This document shows, piece after piece, positions 6,124 through 6,164 of a stretch of DNA of 6,164 bases (the first letter of the stretch is position 1; each line of letters begins with the position of its first letter). A program made the position numbers and the translations under genes. Under the pieces are notes generated by a model. That model made no database searches. It was given only the letters and a program-made list of their open reading frames with translations, and was not told the DNA's origin. The DNA lies in assembly GCA_964408945.1 (NCBI GenBank), contig CAYPBJ010000055.1, positions 1-6,164 on the forward strand, written 5' to 3'. The DNA is from VMCP01 sp964408945 (GTDB lineage: Bacteria; Bacteroidota; Bacteroidia; NS11-12g; UBA955).

Positions 6124-6164
6124 ACTACCTGTTACCCGTTACCCGTTACCCACTACCTGTTACC
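6068..6164 (+). repeat. Heptanucleotide tandem array B, GTTACCC units, running off the window
   Basis: This array abuts array A with no spacer and continues in the same seven-base register. Eight perfect GTTACCC units (6068-6123) are followed by ACTACCT (6124-6130), three GTTACCC, a second ACTACCT (6152-6158) and six bases of a further unit at the window edge. The two variant units are 28 bases apart, which suggests a four-unit higher-order repeat. The C-rich strand is the plus strand, opposite to array A. The true length is unknown because the window ends inside it. Confidence 0.97.

Noticed and set aside
5998..6164. Repeat-encoded peptide: array A is stop-free on the minus strand and array B is stop-free on the plus strand
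   Set aside because: The heptads lack stops by composition alone, contain no ATG, and have no ribosome binding site; coding is not supported, though a frame entering array B from elsewhere cannot be excluded.
5998..6164. CRISPR array
   Set aside because: The units are seven bases with no unique spacers, unlike CRISPR repeats of about 24-40 bases separated by spacers; no cas gene is present.
6068..6164. Telomere or eukaryotic contamination, since GGGTAAC is telomere-like
   Set aside because: The array continues directly from bacterial genes and shares register with array A; no known telomere repeat has this unit, and a linear bacterial end would not be expected here.

Overview
The window looks like a fragment of a Bacteroidota chromosome. 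The evidence is an AT-rich sequence with weak or absent Shine-Dalgarno sites, a Bacteroidota-style LptD (OstA domain followed by a barrel), a secreted protein combining a GEVED-like region with PKD domains, and a secreted protein of the formylglycine-generating-enzyme (FGE) fold. I cannot resolve the order or genus. The left end cuts through a gene and the right end lies inside a tandem repeat, so this may be a whole contig that stopped assembling at the repeat (inference).

Layout. Bases 1-1133 (minus) hold the first 377 codons of a secreted surface protein: signal peptide, Cys-rich GEVED-like region, then two PKD domains. Bases 1134-1314 are an AT-rich leader carrying its ribosome binding site and perhaps its promoter. 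Bases 1315-2097 (minus) encode a periplasmic N-acetylmuramoyl-L-alanine amidase with its zinc ligands and catalytic Glu intact. A divergent spacer of about 50 bp separates it from lptD (2149-4761, plus), the outer-membrane LPS translocon. After 30 bp comes a 400-residue secreted FGE-fold protein (4792-5994, plus) that lacks the catalytic cysteines. Three bases after its stop codon a heptanucleotide satellite begins: ten GTAGTCG units, then at least thirteen GTTACCC-type units running to the window end.

How the genes fit together. All four proteins are predicted to be exported. The amidase trims peptidoglycan and LptD inserts LPS into the outer membrane, so the centre of the window is a cell-envelope locus. 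The FGE-fold protein follows lptD closely enough to be co-transcribed, but its role is unknown. The PKD protein is probably an independent cell-surface or secreted product.

The most unusual element is the right-hand satellite. It has two abutting heptad arrays whose G-rich strands are opposite. The second array resembles a diverged inverted copy of the first, and a plus-strand transcript could fold the two together. The rest of the window is ordinary core envelope biology. I found no RNA gene, CRISPR array, insertion sequence or defence system.
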